Origin: Charina bottae
Taxonomy: Eukaryota > Chordata > Lepidosauria > Squamata > Charinaidae
DNA length: 64,000 nt
Reading direction: 5' to 3'
Assembly: GCA_023362775.1 (NCBI GenBank)
Contig: JALMGJ010000063.1
Span: forward strand, 1,278,501-1,342,500
In this document: in pieces, positions 22,505 through 32,662 of the stretch
How the letters are laid out: every line of letters begins with the position of its first letter
Position numbering within the stretch: the stretch's first letter is position 1
Made by a program: the position numbers and the translations under genes
Notes under the pieces: model-generated
Seen by the model: only the letters and a program-made list of their open reading frames with translations
Databases searched by the model: none
What the model was told of the DNA's origin: nothing

Positions 22505-22778
22505 ATTATAGAATTTATTTCATTTTATCATCTTATTTTCTTTGCGCTTGCCAGTAAGGAACATAAGGTCCGTGGGGTTGCTATCTTTCACAGATCCAAG
22601 GTTAAGGGAGAGGGTACTAGGTACCGACATCCTCCTGGAAGCAGGTGTGGTAGCAGTAACTATATCAAGACAGGATGTGGCGCTTTCAGCTTATGGGCTC
22701 AGCGCTGCTGCCATGGACCTTTTTTCAATAACTGAGCTTCTCTCCGAAGAGCATTAAATATGCTTGGTGGAATTTGGA

Positions 22779-23113
22779 TGGATGTGGTGGCTCAGCGGGT
22801 AAGACGTCAGGCTTGTCGATCGGAAGATCGCAAGTTCGGAGGTTCAAGACCCTAGCCCCGCATGACGGAGTGAGCTCCCGCACTCACCCCAGCTCTTGCC
22901 AACCTAGCAATTCAAAATCATGCAAATGCAAGTAGATTAATAGGTACCACTTCGGTGGGTGGGTAACAGCGTTTCGCATGCGTCATGCCAGCCACATGAC
23001 CGCGGAAGCGTCTTCGGACAATGCTGGCTCTTCGGCTAACAACCGGAGATGAGCACCGGCCCCTAGAGTCGGACACGACTGCACAAATGTGCGGGGGGAA
23101 ACTTTACCTTTAC
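22779..23113 (+). mobile_element. Type I SINE, full length
   Basis: This is the best complete copy. The tRNA-related head has an A box (TGGCTCAGCGGGTAAGA) near 22788 and a B box (GGTTCAAGACCC) near 22841. The body includes GAGTGAGCTCCCGCACTCAC and CATGCAAATGCAAGTAGATT. The end is AGTCGGACACGACTGCACAA, GTGCGGGGGGAAACTTTACC. RNA polymerase III would transcribe it from the internal boxes. It abuts the target duplication of BovB copy B. Confidence 0.92.
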
Positions 23114-23124
23114 TAACATTATGT

Positions 23125-26100
23125 TTGTTGTTGTTTATTCGTTCAGTCGTTTCCGACCCTTCGTGACTTCATGGACCAGTCCACGCCAGAGCTTCCTGTC
23201 GGCTGTCACCATCCCCAGCTCCCCCATGGTTGAGTCCGTCACCTCCAGAATACCATCCATCCATCTTGCCCTTGGTCGCCCCCTCTTCCTTTTGCCTTCC
23301 ACTTTCCCTAGCATCAGCTTCTTCTCCAGGGTATCCTGTCTTCTCATTATGTGGCCAAAGTACTTCAGTTTTGCCTTTAATATCATTCCCTCAAGTGAGC
23401 AGTCTGGCTTTATTTCCTGGAGTATGGACTGGTTTGATCTTCTTGCAGTCCAAGGCACTCTCAGAATTTTCCTCCAACACCACAGTTCAAAAGCTTCTAT
23501 CTTCCTTCGCTCAGCCTTCCTTATGGTCCAGCTCTCACAGCCATAGGTTACCACAGGGAATACCATTGCTTTAACTATGCGGACCTTTGTTGTCAGTGTG
23601 ATGTCTCTGCTCTTAACTATTTTATCAAGATTTGCCATTGCTCTCCTCCCAAGAAGTAGACGTCTTCTGATTTCCTGGCTGCAGTCAGCGTCTGCAGTAA
23701 TCTTTGCGCCTAGAAATACAAAGTCTGTCACTGCCTCCACTTTTTCTCCCTCTATTTGCCAGTCATCAATCAAGGTCATTGCCATAACCTTGGTTTTTTT
23801 GAGGTTTAACTGCAACCCAGCTTTTGCACTTTCTTCTTTCACCTTCGTCATAAGGCTCCTCAACTCCTCCTCGCTTTCAGCCATCAAAGTGGTATCATCT
23901 GCATATCTGAGATTGTTAATGTTTCTTCCAGCAAATTTAACTCCAGCCTTGGATTCCTCAAGCCCAGCATGTCACATGATGTGTTCTGCGTACAGGTTGA
24001 ATAGGTAGGGTGAGAGTATACAACCCTGCCGTACTCCTTTCCCAATCTTAAACCAGTCCGTTGTTCCGTGCTCTGTTCTTACCGTTGCTACTTGGTCGTT
24101 ATACAGATTCCTCAGGAGGCAGACAAGATGACTTGGTATCCCCATACCACCAAGAACTTGCCACAATTTATTATGATCCACACAGTCAAAGGCTTTAGAA
24201 TAGTCAATAAAACAGAAATAGATGTTTTTCTGAAATTCCCTGGCTTTCTCCATTATCCAGCGGATATTGGCAATTTGGTCTCTAGTTCCTCTGCCTTTTC
24301 TAAACCCAGCTTGTACATCTGGCAATTCTCGCTCCATGAATTGCTGGAGTCTACCCTGCAAGATCTTGAGCATTACCTTACTGGCATGTGAAATAAGTGC
24401 CACTGTTTGATAGTTTGAACATTCTTTAGTGCTTCCCTTTTTTGGTATGGGGATATAAGTTGATTTTTTCCAATCTGATGGCCATTCTTGTGTTTTCCAA
24501 ATTTGCTGGCATATGGCATGCATCACCCTGACAGCATCATCTTGCAAGATTTTAAACAGTTCAGCTGGGATACCATCGTCTCCTGCTGCCTTGTTATTAG
24601 CAATGCTTCTTAAGGCCCATTCAACCTCACTCTTCAGGATGTCTGGCTCTAACTCACTGACCACACCGTCAAAGCTATCTCCAATATTATTATCCTTCCT
24701 ATACAGATCTTCCGTATATTCTTGCCACCTTTTCTTGATCTCTTCTGCTTCTGTTAGGTCCTTACCATCTTTGTTTTTGATCATACCCATTTTTGCCTGG
24801 AATTTACCTCCGATGTTTCTAATTTTCTGGAAGAGGTCTCTTGTCCTTCCTATTCTATTGTCTTCTTCCACTTCCGCACATTGCTTGTTTAAAAATAATT
24901 CCTTATCTCTTCTGGCTAACCTTTGGAATTTTGCATTTAATTGGGCATATCTCCCCCTATCACTGTTGCCTTTTGATTTCCTCCTTTCTTGGGCTACTTC
25001 CAGTGTTTCAGCAGACAGCCATCTTGCCTTTTTGGTTTTCTTTTTCTTTGGGACGTTTTTTGTTGCCGCCCCCTGAACAATGTTGCGAACTTCTGTCCAT
25101 AGTTCTTCTGGGACCCTATCTACTAAATCTAGTCCCTTAAATCTATTCTTCACCTCCACTGCATATTCCTTAGGAATATTAGTGAGCTCATATCTAACTG
25201 ATCTGTGGCTCTTCCCTATTCTCTTTAGTCTGATTCTAAATTTTGCAATAAGAAGTTCGTGATCTGAACTACAGTCAGCTCCAGGTCTTGTTTTTACTGA
25301 CTGTATAGATGTCCGCCACCTTTGGCTGCAAAGGATGTAGTCAATCTGATTTCGGTGTCGACCATCTGGTGAAGTCCATGTATAAAGTCGTCTTTTAGGT
25401 TGTTGGAAGAGAGTGTTTGTTATGCACAGTGAGTTGTCTTGGCAAAATTCTATCAGCCTATGTCCTGCTTCATTTTGTTCTCCCAGACCATGCTTTCCTG
25501 TAATTCCAGGTGTCGTCTGACTACCCACCTTAGCATTCCAGTCTCCTGTAATGAAAATAACATCTCTTTTTGGTGTATTATCTAGTAGTTGCTGCAGATC
25601 CTCATAGAACTGATCTACTTCTGCTTCTTCAGCATCTGTGGTTGGGGCGTATATTTGGATCACTGTGATGTTAAATGGCTTACCCTGAATTCGAATTGAG
25701 ATCATTCTATCGTTTTTTGGATTGTATCCAAGCACTGCTTTAGCCACTTTATTATTAATTATGAAGGCTACTCCATTTCTTCTGTGGTCCTCTTGTCCAC
25801 AGTAGTAGATCTGGTGGTCATCTGATGTGAAGTGGCCCATTCCAGTCCATTTCAGTTCACTGACACCTAAAATTTCTATATTTAATCTTGACATCTCACC
25901 AATAACCACATCCAATTTGCCCTGGCTCATAGATCTTACATTCCAGGTTCCTATGGTGTGTTGATCTTTAGAACATCGGATTCGTCGTTCACCACCAGCA
26001 CCGTCGGCCGCTAGCCGTCCTTTCGGCTTTGAGCTAGCTGCGTCATCACATCTGGGGCTAGTTGAACGTATCCTCTGTTCCTCCCCAGTAGCATTTTGAC

Positions 26101-26348
26101 CATCTTCCGACCTGGGAGTCCCATCTTCCGATGGTATACCGACATATCTTTGGTTGTACTGATCCATTTAGTTTTCATGGCAAGAATACTGGGGTGGGTT
26201 GCCATTACCTTCCCCAGGGATCGTATTTAGTCTGACCTCTCTGCCACGACCTTCCCGTCTTGGGTGTCCCTTCACGGTTTAGCTCATGGTTTCATTGAGG
26301 TGCTCAAGCTCCAGCACCACGACAAGGTAACGATCTCCTTTGCTGGAG
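23125..26348 (-). mobile_element. Full-length RTE/BovB LINE, copy B
   Basis: The 3,224-bp element is flanked by identical AACATTATGT (23115-23124 and 26349-26358). From its 5' end on the minus strand come a 5' UTR of about 180 bp (shared with copy C), one long ORF (23135-26167), and a very short 3' end, AACGAATAAACAACAACAA, with no poly(A). The single ORF with endonuclease and reverse transcriptase, short 3' UTR and size of about 3.2 kb are typical of BovB. The clean duplication and one-stop ORF mark it as young. Confidence 0.96.
23135..26167 (-). pseudogene. BovB ORF: endonuclease-reverse transcriptase, one TGA
   Basis: The frame spans exactly 1,011 codons from MDQYNQRYVG to KGRKRLNE and is broken only by TGA at 23972-23974. 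An AP-type endonuclease covers residues about 70-310: GTWNVRS at 73, SELKWTG at 103, GDWNAKVG at 208, and SDH at 301. A basic linker (PKKKKTKK, about 373-380) follows. The reverse transcriptase has YIPIPKKG at 571, FIDYSKAFD at 653, GVRQGCILSP at 711, then the stop at codon 732, then YADD near 755. The C-terminal region has GCESWTIRKAE and an FGHIMRR segment. The stop sits where copy A has CGA (Arg), so a CpG-type C-to-T change explains it. Everything else looks intact. The enzyme nicks target DNA and copies LINE RNA, and probably the SINEs too. Confidence 0.95.
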
Positions 26349-26358
26349 AACATTATGT

Positions 26359-28100
26359 ATGCCTCTGAAAATGGTGGCCAACATAATTCAGCTTTCTGAA
26401 ACGTGCCTTTGTGACTATGTGAGCTCAGGGTACAGTAGGCTTAAGGCTCCTGACTGTACTCAGAAATATGCCATATAAGTGAGAGTCAGCATTCAGGTAT
26501 CCTATAAATTTTATCACTGAAGCCCTGCAGATTTTCTTCAGCTATCTGAATTGACTGACTGTGGCCAAGCAGGGCACAAAAAAACCTTAATTAGATAGTT
26601 GTGCTAATTGATTTTAGAACTATAAACAATAAGGTTTACAAAATGGAGAATCTAAGATTACTAGCCTGGCTGTCTTTCTCTGAAGTTGAGAATAGAGTGC
26701 AGTGGCCTGAATTATGGCTTGTCTCTTAGGACAACAACATTAACCATGGCTTGATATAATATTTGAAGGGAGCCAATGTTTTATTTTTAATCTGCTAGGA
26801 GGAGCATATATATTTAACAGCTTGAATTTTAACACTTTTTAAAATACATCTTACTTGGAGAGGTTAACCAGGACAGAATTTTGAAGGCCCATATAACAAA
26901 GTTATACAGTACTTTAATTTGCATTAGATGTTCACTCAGAGTATTCCCTAATTATATAATTAGCCCATTCATTAAAATGGCCATAGGAAGCACTGATGTA
27001 AGGAAATAAAAGTAAGAAAGATACTTTCTACTCTGAGCCTCTATTTATTTGCTTCCCCCTTTTGCTTGGTGGGAGTTCAGGCAATATATCTGTTCTTGAT
27101 CTCTTTTGAGGCTGACAAATTGCAACTCAGTTTCCTACTGATACAGATGATTTGAGCAAAAGCTGTTCATTAGAGGTTAGCTGGGAGAGTGTAATAGATG
27201 GTATAGAATGAATAACAAAACAACGCCTGGGTTAATGAGAAGGCCTCGGTGGACTGTTTCCTTTGCTGGCTTATGGTGACGACGAAGGTGATGATCATGC
27301 TGTGATTTAAAATTCATTTACTAGCCCTGGATGTACTCTAAATGTAAGTTGTGTGTACACTGTGATGGCTGTGTCATGTTCCTTTCTTAGTTTCTGACTC
27401 ATTTTCCCGATTTACTTCAGCCAGTCCCTCTTTTGGGCCCCTCACCTCTCTAGGGCAGAACCACAGAGGGTTGGAACTGCAGTTCTCCCCTTATAGCCCT
27501 GGAGACCATAAATCAGCCACAAAAAGAAACTTTTAGTGAACTGCATGAATGTGGCTTTAAAAATAGTTCTAGCAAAACTAACCCAGTAAAGTAAAAGCTG
27601 GGGGAGAGTCAGAAGTAGCTTTTCAAAGGGTGCGTCCGTGCGTCCGTGCATGTATGTAGTGTATTTATATAAATATCTCCATATCCACACATGCACAAAC
27701 ACACACACATGCACACACAAGTGCCTTGTGGTATGCAACTGGTCAGGCTTCTGTATGATTAATTTCTAAGATTTTTTTTTAAAAATTATTCTATGTGCAA
27801 AAAGAAAAAAATAAACACGGCAGTGTCATATGTGGTGGTGCAAGTCAGAATGTCTGCAGGGGATAGTGTTATAAGAGCCAAACAGCATAATACAAGGAAA
27901 CTATTTATCCTACCCCCTTGCCCCCCAGTCTGCAAAAACCAGGTCTTGGTTGCCTTCTGGAGCAACAGGGATGGGTTTGCCCTGATCTCTGGGAGCGCAC
28001 AGTTCTAAAGGAAGGGGGGCCGCCTTGGAGAAGGCTCCCCCTTGGAGTTCCTCATAGCAACATCCCTAGGGATTGGGACCTGTAGCAAGTCTTCTCTACT
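26359..28100. other. No gene recognised; short microsatellite near 27690
   Basis: The sequence is mostly unique, AT-rich DNA. A small CA-rich stretch (ACACACACATGCACACACAA) lies near 27700-27720. The part 27100-27340 is repeat-free. ORFs are short. Confidence 0.45.
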
Positions 28101-28104
28101 GGAT

Positions 28105-29150
28105 TACATCAGATGGGCAGATTCCACCTGGAGTAAATAGCCTCACAGATACCATGATCCTATGCTATAAACAGTTTTAAAGGTAACAAACATCCCCTCG
28201 CATGACACCCAGAAGCCAACTGGCAACCAGTGCAGCTGTCCAAGTAGTGATGTAACATGGATGAAATGCAATGTGTCTGTTACTTCACAAACCCTTATAT
28301 TCTGGATCAGTTGTAGCTTCTGAATGGTCTTCAAGAGTAGTCCCCTGTAGTAGTTGTAATAATCCAAACATAACGTGACAAATGCTTAAGTGACTGTCAA
28401 CGGAACCTCCTGATCTGTGAATGGTTCAACTGGTGCACAAGGTGGAACTCTGTAAAGGTTCTGCTTATATGGACTCCACCTGTTCTTCCAGCAGGTGCTG
28501 TGAGTCCAGGAGGATCCCAGGTTGCAGACATCTTCTGTGTGGAGGGAATGTAACCTTGTCCAAGACCAAAGATGGAATTCTACTGGAGTCCATTGGCTTC
28601 TACACCCACAGCCACTCCAGTTTGCTGGGATTCAGTCTAAGCCTCTTTTTCCCTATCTAGACCTTTACAGCCACCAGCTGGAGATGATTTCTCCCAGAGA
28701 CTTCATGTACAGTAGATACTGAACAGGATTGAGGAGAGGATTGAACACTGTGATGACTTACAGTGGAGATCCTTACAGATCAATTTTTCCTTCCCAACTG
28801 GAACTGTCTGCTCAGAAAGGAGAATCACTGCAAAACATGCCCCCCATTCCTAACCCTCATATACATCCAGAAAGATACCATGACAGATGGTACTGCAGGC
28901 AATGAAAAACTCTAGCAGGTCCAGGGGTGTCACACTTCTCCTGTCCTGGTCCTGCCATAGGGTAACCCATGAGCCATTAGTAAAGTCTCAGTTCCAAACC
29001 ATGAGCTTGAAACCTAATTGAAAGAGGTCCATCTGATCTGCTACCTCCAGGGCTCTTCACTACTGCAGGTCCAAGCTCGATTTCTCTTACCTTATCTGTG
29101 ACCTAAGCAAAAATTGTTCAGGGGGCATCCAGAACACTCACATATTAAAT
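28105..29150 (-). mobile_element. Decayed L2-type LINE reverse transcriptase region
   Basis: Read on the minus strand, 28143-28367 gives DYYNYYRGLLLKTIQKLQLI followed by LHWLPVGFWV and FVTFKTVYSIG. This matches the L2 ORF2 C-terminal pattern (LDYCNxLYxGLPxxxxxxLQxxQN ... LHWLPVxxRIxFKxxxLxxKA). Further out, 28400-28760 corresponds to the SRLDxLxxWM..NxLxLNPxKTE region and 28850-29150 to the palm (DTIDHGILL-like). There are many frameshifts and stops, so this copy is old compared with the BovB elements. Confidence 0.75.
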
Positions 29151-29591
29151 AAATGCCGCAGGTCAAGTGAGATGGACTTAAGACCTAGGTATTGAAAGTA
29201 GCAAGAAAGCGGGTGGGGGAGTGGCTAGCCAAGGGGAAAGGTGGCATGCTAAATTGATAGCTCTCCTCCTGAACCAGCCATATTAAATTCTTAACTGTTG
29301 AATCTTGACTAAGAATTTTCATGGCAGAGATGTCCAGGAAAGGAACTTCACAAAGAAGCAAAGGAATAAAGGTGTATATGGAAGATTCAAAGAGAGTTGA
29401 AGTGGTACCCCCTCCAGAAATGAAGAAGAAAAAGAGGAGGAGGGGGATCTCCAGAGAGTGTGACTGAAAACTAAACATCGCTCTGGCTGAAATCAGAAAA
29501 TTGAAGAAATTATGCAATGATTAATGAAACAACTCAAGCAGAAATTAAAATTAGAATGGGAAAAATCAACAACAGTAAAGAATTTGAAGGT

Positions 29592-29693
29592 ATTTGTTGT
29601 TGTTCAGTCGTTTAGTCGTGTCCGACTCTTCGTGACCTCATGGACCATAGCACGCCAGGCCTTCCTGTCCTCCACTCTCTCCCGGTGTTTACT
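29592..29693 (-). repeat. 3'-terminal BovB-like fragment
   Basis: Minus-strand reading gives CATGAGGTCACGAAGAGTCG and GACACGACTAAACGACTGAACAACAAC. This is the end of a BovB-type element only about 100 bp long, from a different subfamily than copies A-D. It lies within the L1 ORF1 region. Confidence 0.72.
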
Positions 29694-29865
29694 CAAATTC
29701 ATGTTCATTACATCGGTATCTGACCATATTAAAAAGCAATTCAAGGACATGACAAAACAGATTTAAGAGATTGCTCAGACAGCTAGCAAGGACACTGCTT
29801 AAAAAATTAGAGTGATATAAGAATAATTCAAAAAGTTATTATATACATGAGATTGGACTTGACTG

Positions 29866-30051
29866 ATGTTCAAGATAGAAATGGAGAGAACAATTAGGGG
29901 CATTTGGGAGAACACAGAAGAGAATGACTTATTAGGATATTTTATTCCAAGAATTAATGAATTTGTGCCAGAAGTACAATTCACTGAGAAAGATATGGAG
30001 CGTGCCCATAGAATATATAAACCAAGCAAAAATCACAAGATGTTGTTATAA
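29866..30051 (+). pseudogene. L1 ORF1 middle fragment
   Basis: The 61-codon frame contains ENDLLGYFIPRINEFVPEVQ and FTEKDMERAHRIYKPSKN. The D-M-E-R-A-H-R-I motif is a hallmark of L1 ORF1p just before the RNA-binding C-terminal domain. Frameshifts on both sides break the gene. Confidence 0.8.
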
Positions 30052-30996
30052 GATTTGTCAATGCTGAAGTGAGAGAGAAAGATGATTCTATACAAGGCTG
30101 AAGAGCTGGAGAAAATAAAATGGGGAAAGATACTATATATCTTTTCCAGGATATAAGCCGGACCACTTTACAAAGAAGGAGAGACTTCAAATCTCTTACT
30201 GAAGAACTTATAAAACAAGGAATAAGATAAGTGGGGGTTTCCATTTAAGCTAATTGCCTTCAAACCTCGAGGAAAGGAGATTATTTCTACTCCCTCTGAA
30301 ATGAACAGAGCTTTGACAGAGTTAACGGAAAACCCATGAAAAATTATCAGAAAGTGACCTTGGACACTTGGATAACAGCTGACTTACAGGAGAAGATAAG
30401 ATAAATGGTTTTGAAGAACATAAGAATTAAACTTTATCATTCACAAAAAGGAATGAAAAGAAAAAGAATATTGATTAAATAAGGTTTAATCAAATAAGCA
30501 TTTGAAAACAGTTAAAGACAACTAGGATAGATATTGATATAAAACGATTATGTTTATAGATATTTAAAAGGCATAGGCATGGCTGGGAATGGGGAAATAT
30601 GAGTTCAGTACTGCACCCTCCTGGCCCCTCATTTGAGACTGAAAAAGGGCACTCTTCAATCCTCTGTGAGGGGAATTCATATTCAGTCTAAGAGGGCAAT
30701 ATTTGTGTGCGTGTGGGGGAGGTGGATTGGAATTAGGGGAATGGGATGGAGAAGGCAGGGTGTAGATAAAAGGAGGGATTTAAAATCTACTCCAAATTAT
30801 TGAACTATCTGCTGGCTCAAAAGATGGATACGTGTTTTGTAGCAGTTATTGCAGCGTTTTATTTAGGGAAGCAAAATGTACATTGGTGAATTACAAAGCT
30901 GAAATGACTGAACAACAGAAAATAGGTTAAATATTAGGGGAATGAGAGATTTGATAAAAAGAGCTAGAATTAGTAAATATATAGGGTCCTTTAACC

Positions 30997-31208
30997 CAGG
31001 GGTACCCAACCTTTTTGGCACCAGGGACTGGTTGTGGACGACAATTTCTCCACGGACCGGGGGGGCGGGGTTTGCAGGCGGGAGCCAATCGTGCGGATGG
31101 GGGGGGGGCTGGGTTTGCAGGTGGGAACCAATCGTGTGGACCACCACCACTCACCTGGTGTGCGGCCCACTTCCTAACAGGCCGCGGCCCACTGGTTGGG
31201 GACCCCTG
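30997..31208. mobile_element. hAT MITE inserted in L1 endonuclease
   Basis: CTTTAACC is repeated exactly at 30989-30996 and 31209-31216. The ends are CAGGGGTACCCAACCTTTTT and the complement of CAGGGGTCCCCAACCAGTGG, diverging inward. The 212-bp element holds two GC-box/CCAAT units (GGGCGGGGTTTGCAGGCGGG + AGCCAATCGTG). It splits the L1 endonuclease between SFNP and PIVTLQETYK. It is closely related to 42331-42649. Confidence 0.93.
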
Positions 31209-31258
31209 CTTTAACCCACCAATAGTTACGTTGCAGGAAACATACAAGTTAGGATTGT

Positions 31259-31681
31259 TTGAGGATAAATATTTTGAAAAACAATTTTTTTGCTGAAGAT
31301 ACTAATAAATCCAGGGGAGTGGCCATTTTAATTAATATTAACATAGATTTTAAAGTAGAAAAGATCCAGAATGAATCAGAAGTAATGGAGGTTTTCATAA
31401 GTATTAAAAATGATAAATATCCAGGTTCTGATAGCTTAACGGGAGAATTTTATAAGGAGTTTAAACAATTTTTGATCCCAGAATTTTTGTTAATTAGCAA
31501 CTTGCACCAAGGACATTCTCTCCCATCAACATGGCAAATATCTAAAATATATTTAATCCCCAAACCATGCAAAGATTTACAAGAAGTATCTTCTTATAGA
31601 CCTATAGCTCTACTTAATATAGACTATAAATTATACATTATCTCCATTGGGGGAGATGGGCGGTCATGTAAATTTAAATAA
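31259..31681 (+). pseudogene. L1 ORF2 endonuclease/reverse transcriptase remnant
   Basis: One open frame of 140 codons joins endonuclease sequence (SRGVAILININ) directly to the reverse transcriptase finger: YPGSDSLTGEFYKEFKQFLI, then IYLIPKPCKDLQEVSSYRPI and ALLNIDYKLY. In a normal L1 several hundred residues lie between these parts, so an internal in-frame deletion occurred near codon 35-40. The catalytic FADD box is not present. Confidence 0.85.
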
Positions 31682-31807
31682 TAAATTTGGGTAAACAAAT
31701 AGAAAATAGGGACTGGCAGAATCTATGGAAATCAGCCTATCAGGCTCTATGCAAGAATTGCAGTTGAAGGTAATGTGTAGATAGCTTTTAAACCCAATAC
31801 AAAAATT

Positions 31808-31880
31808 GTGTGTGTGTGTGTGTGTGTGTATGTTTATGTATGTATGTATGTATGTGTGTGTGTGTGTATGTGTGTGTGTG

Positions 31881-31939
<59 letters not shown>

Positions 31940-31940
31940 T
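31808..31940. repeat. Compound microsatellite (TG)n/(TATG)n/(TA)n/(GA)n
   Basis: Four simple repeats follow one another: TGTG, TATGTATG, TATATA and GAGAGA. The tract lies between L1 ORF2 fragments. Confidence 0.95.
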
Positions 31941-32206
31941 AATCACTCAATAAATGTTGGACGGAATGTGAACAGAAGGGTACCTTTCTTCATATGTGGT
32001 GGACCTATGAAAAATTTCCATCATTCTATCAGAAAATTTTCCAGGAAGTAAGATCTATAATTAAACAAGAAGTAGAATGTGTTCCTGAGTTGGGGTTATT
32101 ACATATATTTGAGGGATTGAACACAGAGCTGATTAATAAAGAACTTACATTTTAGCCATCAAATCTATAATAAGTCAATAGCAGAAACTTTTAGACAACT
32201 TAACAA

Positions 32207-32584
32207 TTGAAGAACAGTGTTCAAAGGTCCAGAAATTTCTGGGTTCAAATACATATAATGATACAAAGAATTTTAAAGATCAACATTCAACTGAAACCAG
32301 AAATTTTCTTGCTGGGATTAATGGACAGTCAATTAGAAAAGAGCCATGGGAGATTATGTCTATATATGATTACTGCTGCAAGACTATTATATGTGCAAAA
32401 ATGGAAAAACTCTGAAATACCCACAATGGAGGAATGGTTGGTGAAGATGACAGAACTAGCAGGGATGGCAAAATTAAATTATTTGATTAGAGAAACAACT
32501 ACATTTATCAGTGACTGGAAACCCCTTATGGACTTTTTGCTGAAAAGAGAAAATGAACTTGTGATTTATGAATTTGAAGATTAG
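32207..32584 (+). pseudogene. L1 ORF2 C-terminal domain remnant
   Basis: The 125-codon frame ends MITAARLLYVQKWKNSEIPT, then MEEWLVKMTELAGMAKLNYL, and WKPLMDFLLKRENELVIYEFED. This is the very C-terminus of an L1 ORF2 protein. Upstream at 31950-32050 the cysteine-rich region is recognisable though mutated (FFICGGPMKNF, compare FHMWWxCxKI). Stops and shifts separate it from the rest. Confidence 0.78.
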
Positions 32585-32662
32585 AAAGGGTAGCTTATGG
32601 AAGAAGGAAATTATGATGTACTGTAACCTTACAGAGAGAGGGTAAAATATAAATGCATTTAT

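Noticed and set aside
22779..22860. Possible tRNA gene
   Set aside because: A and B boxes are present, but no full cloverleaf closes and the sequence continues into a SINE body; it is the tRNA-derived head. The same holds for the head at 54885.
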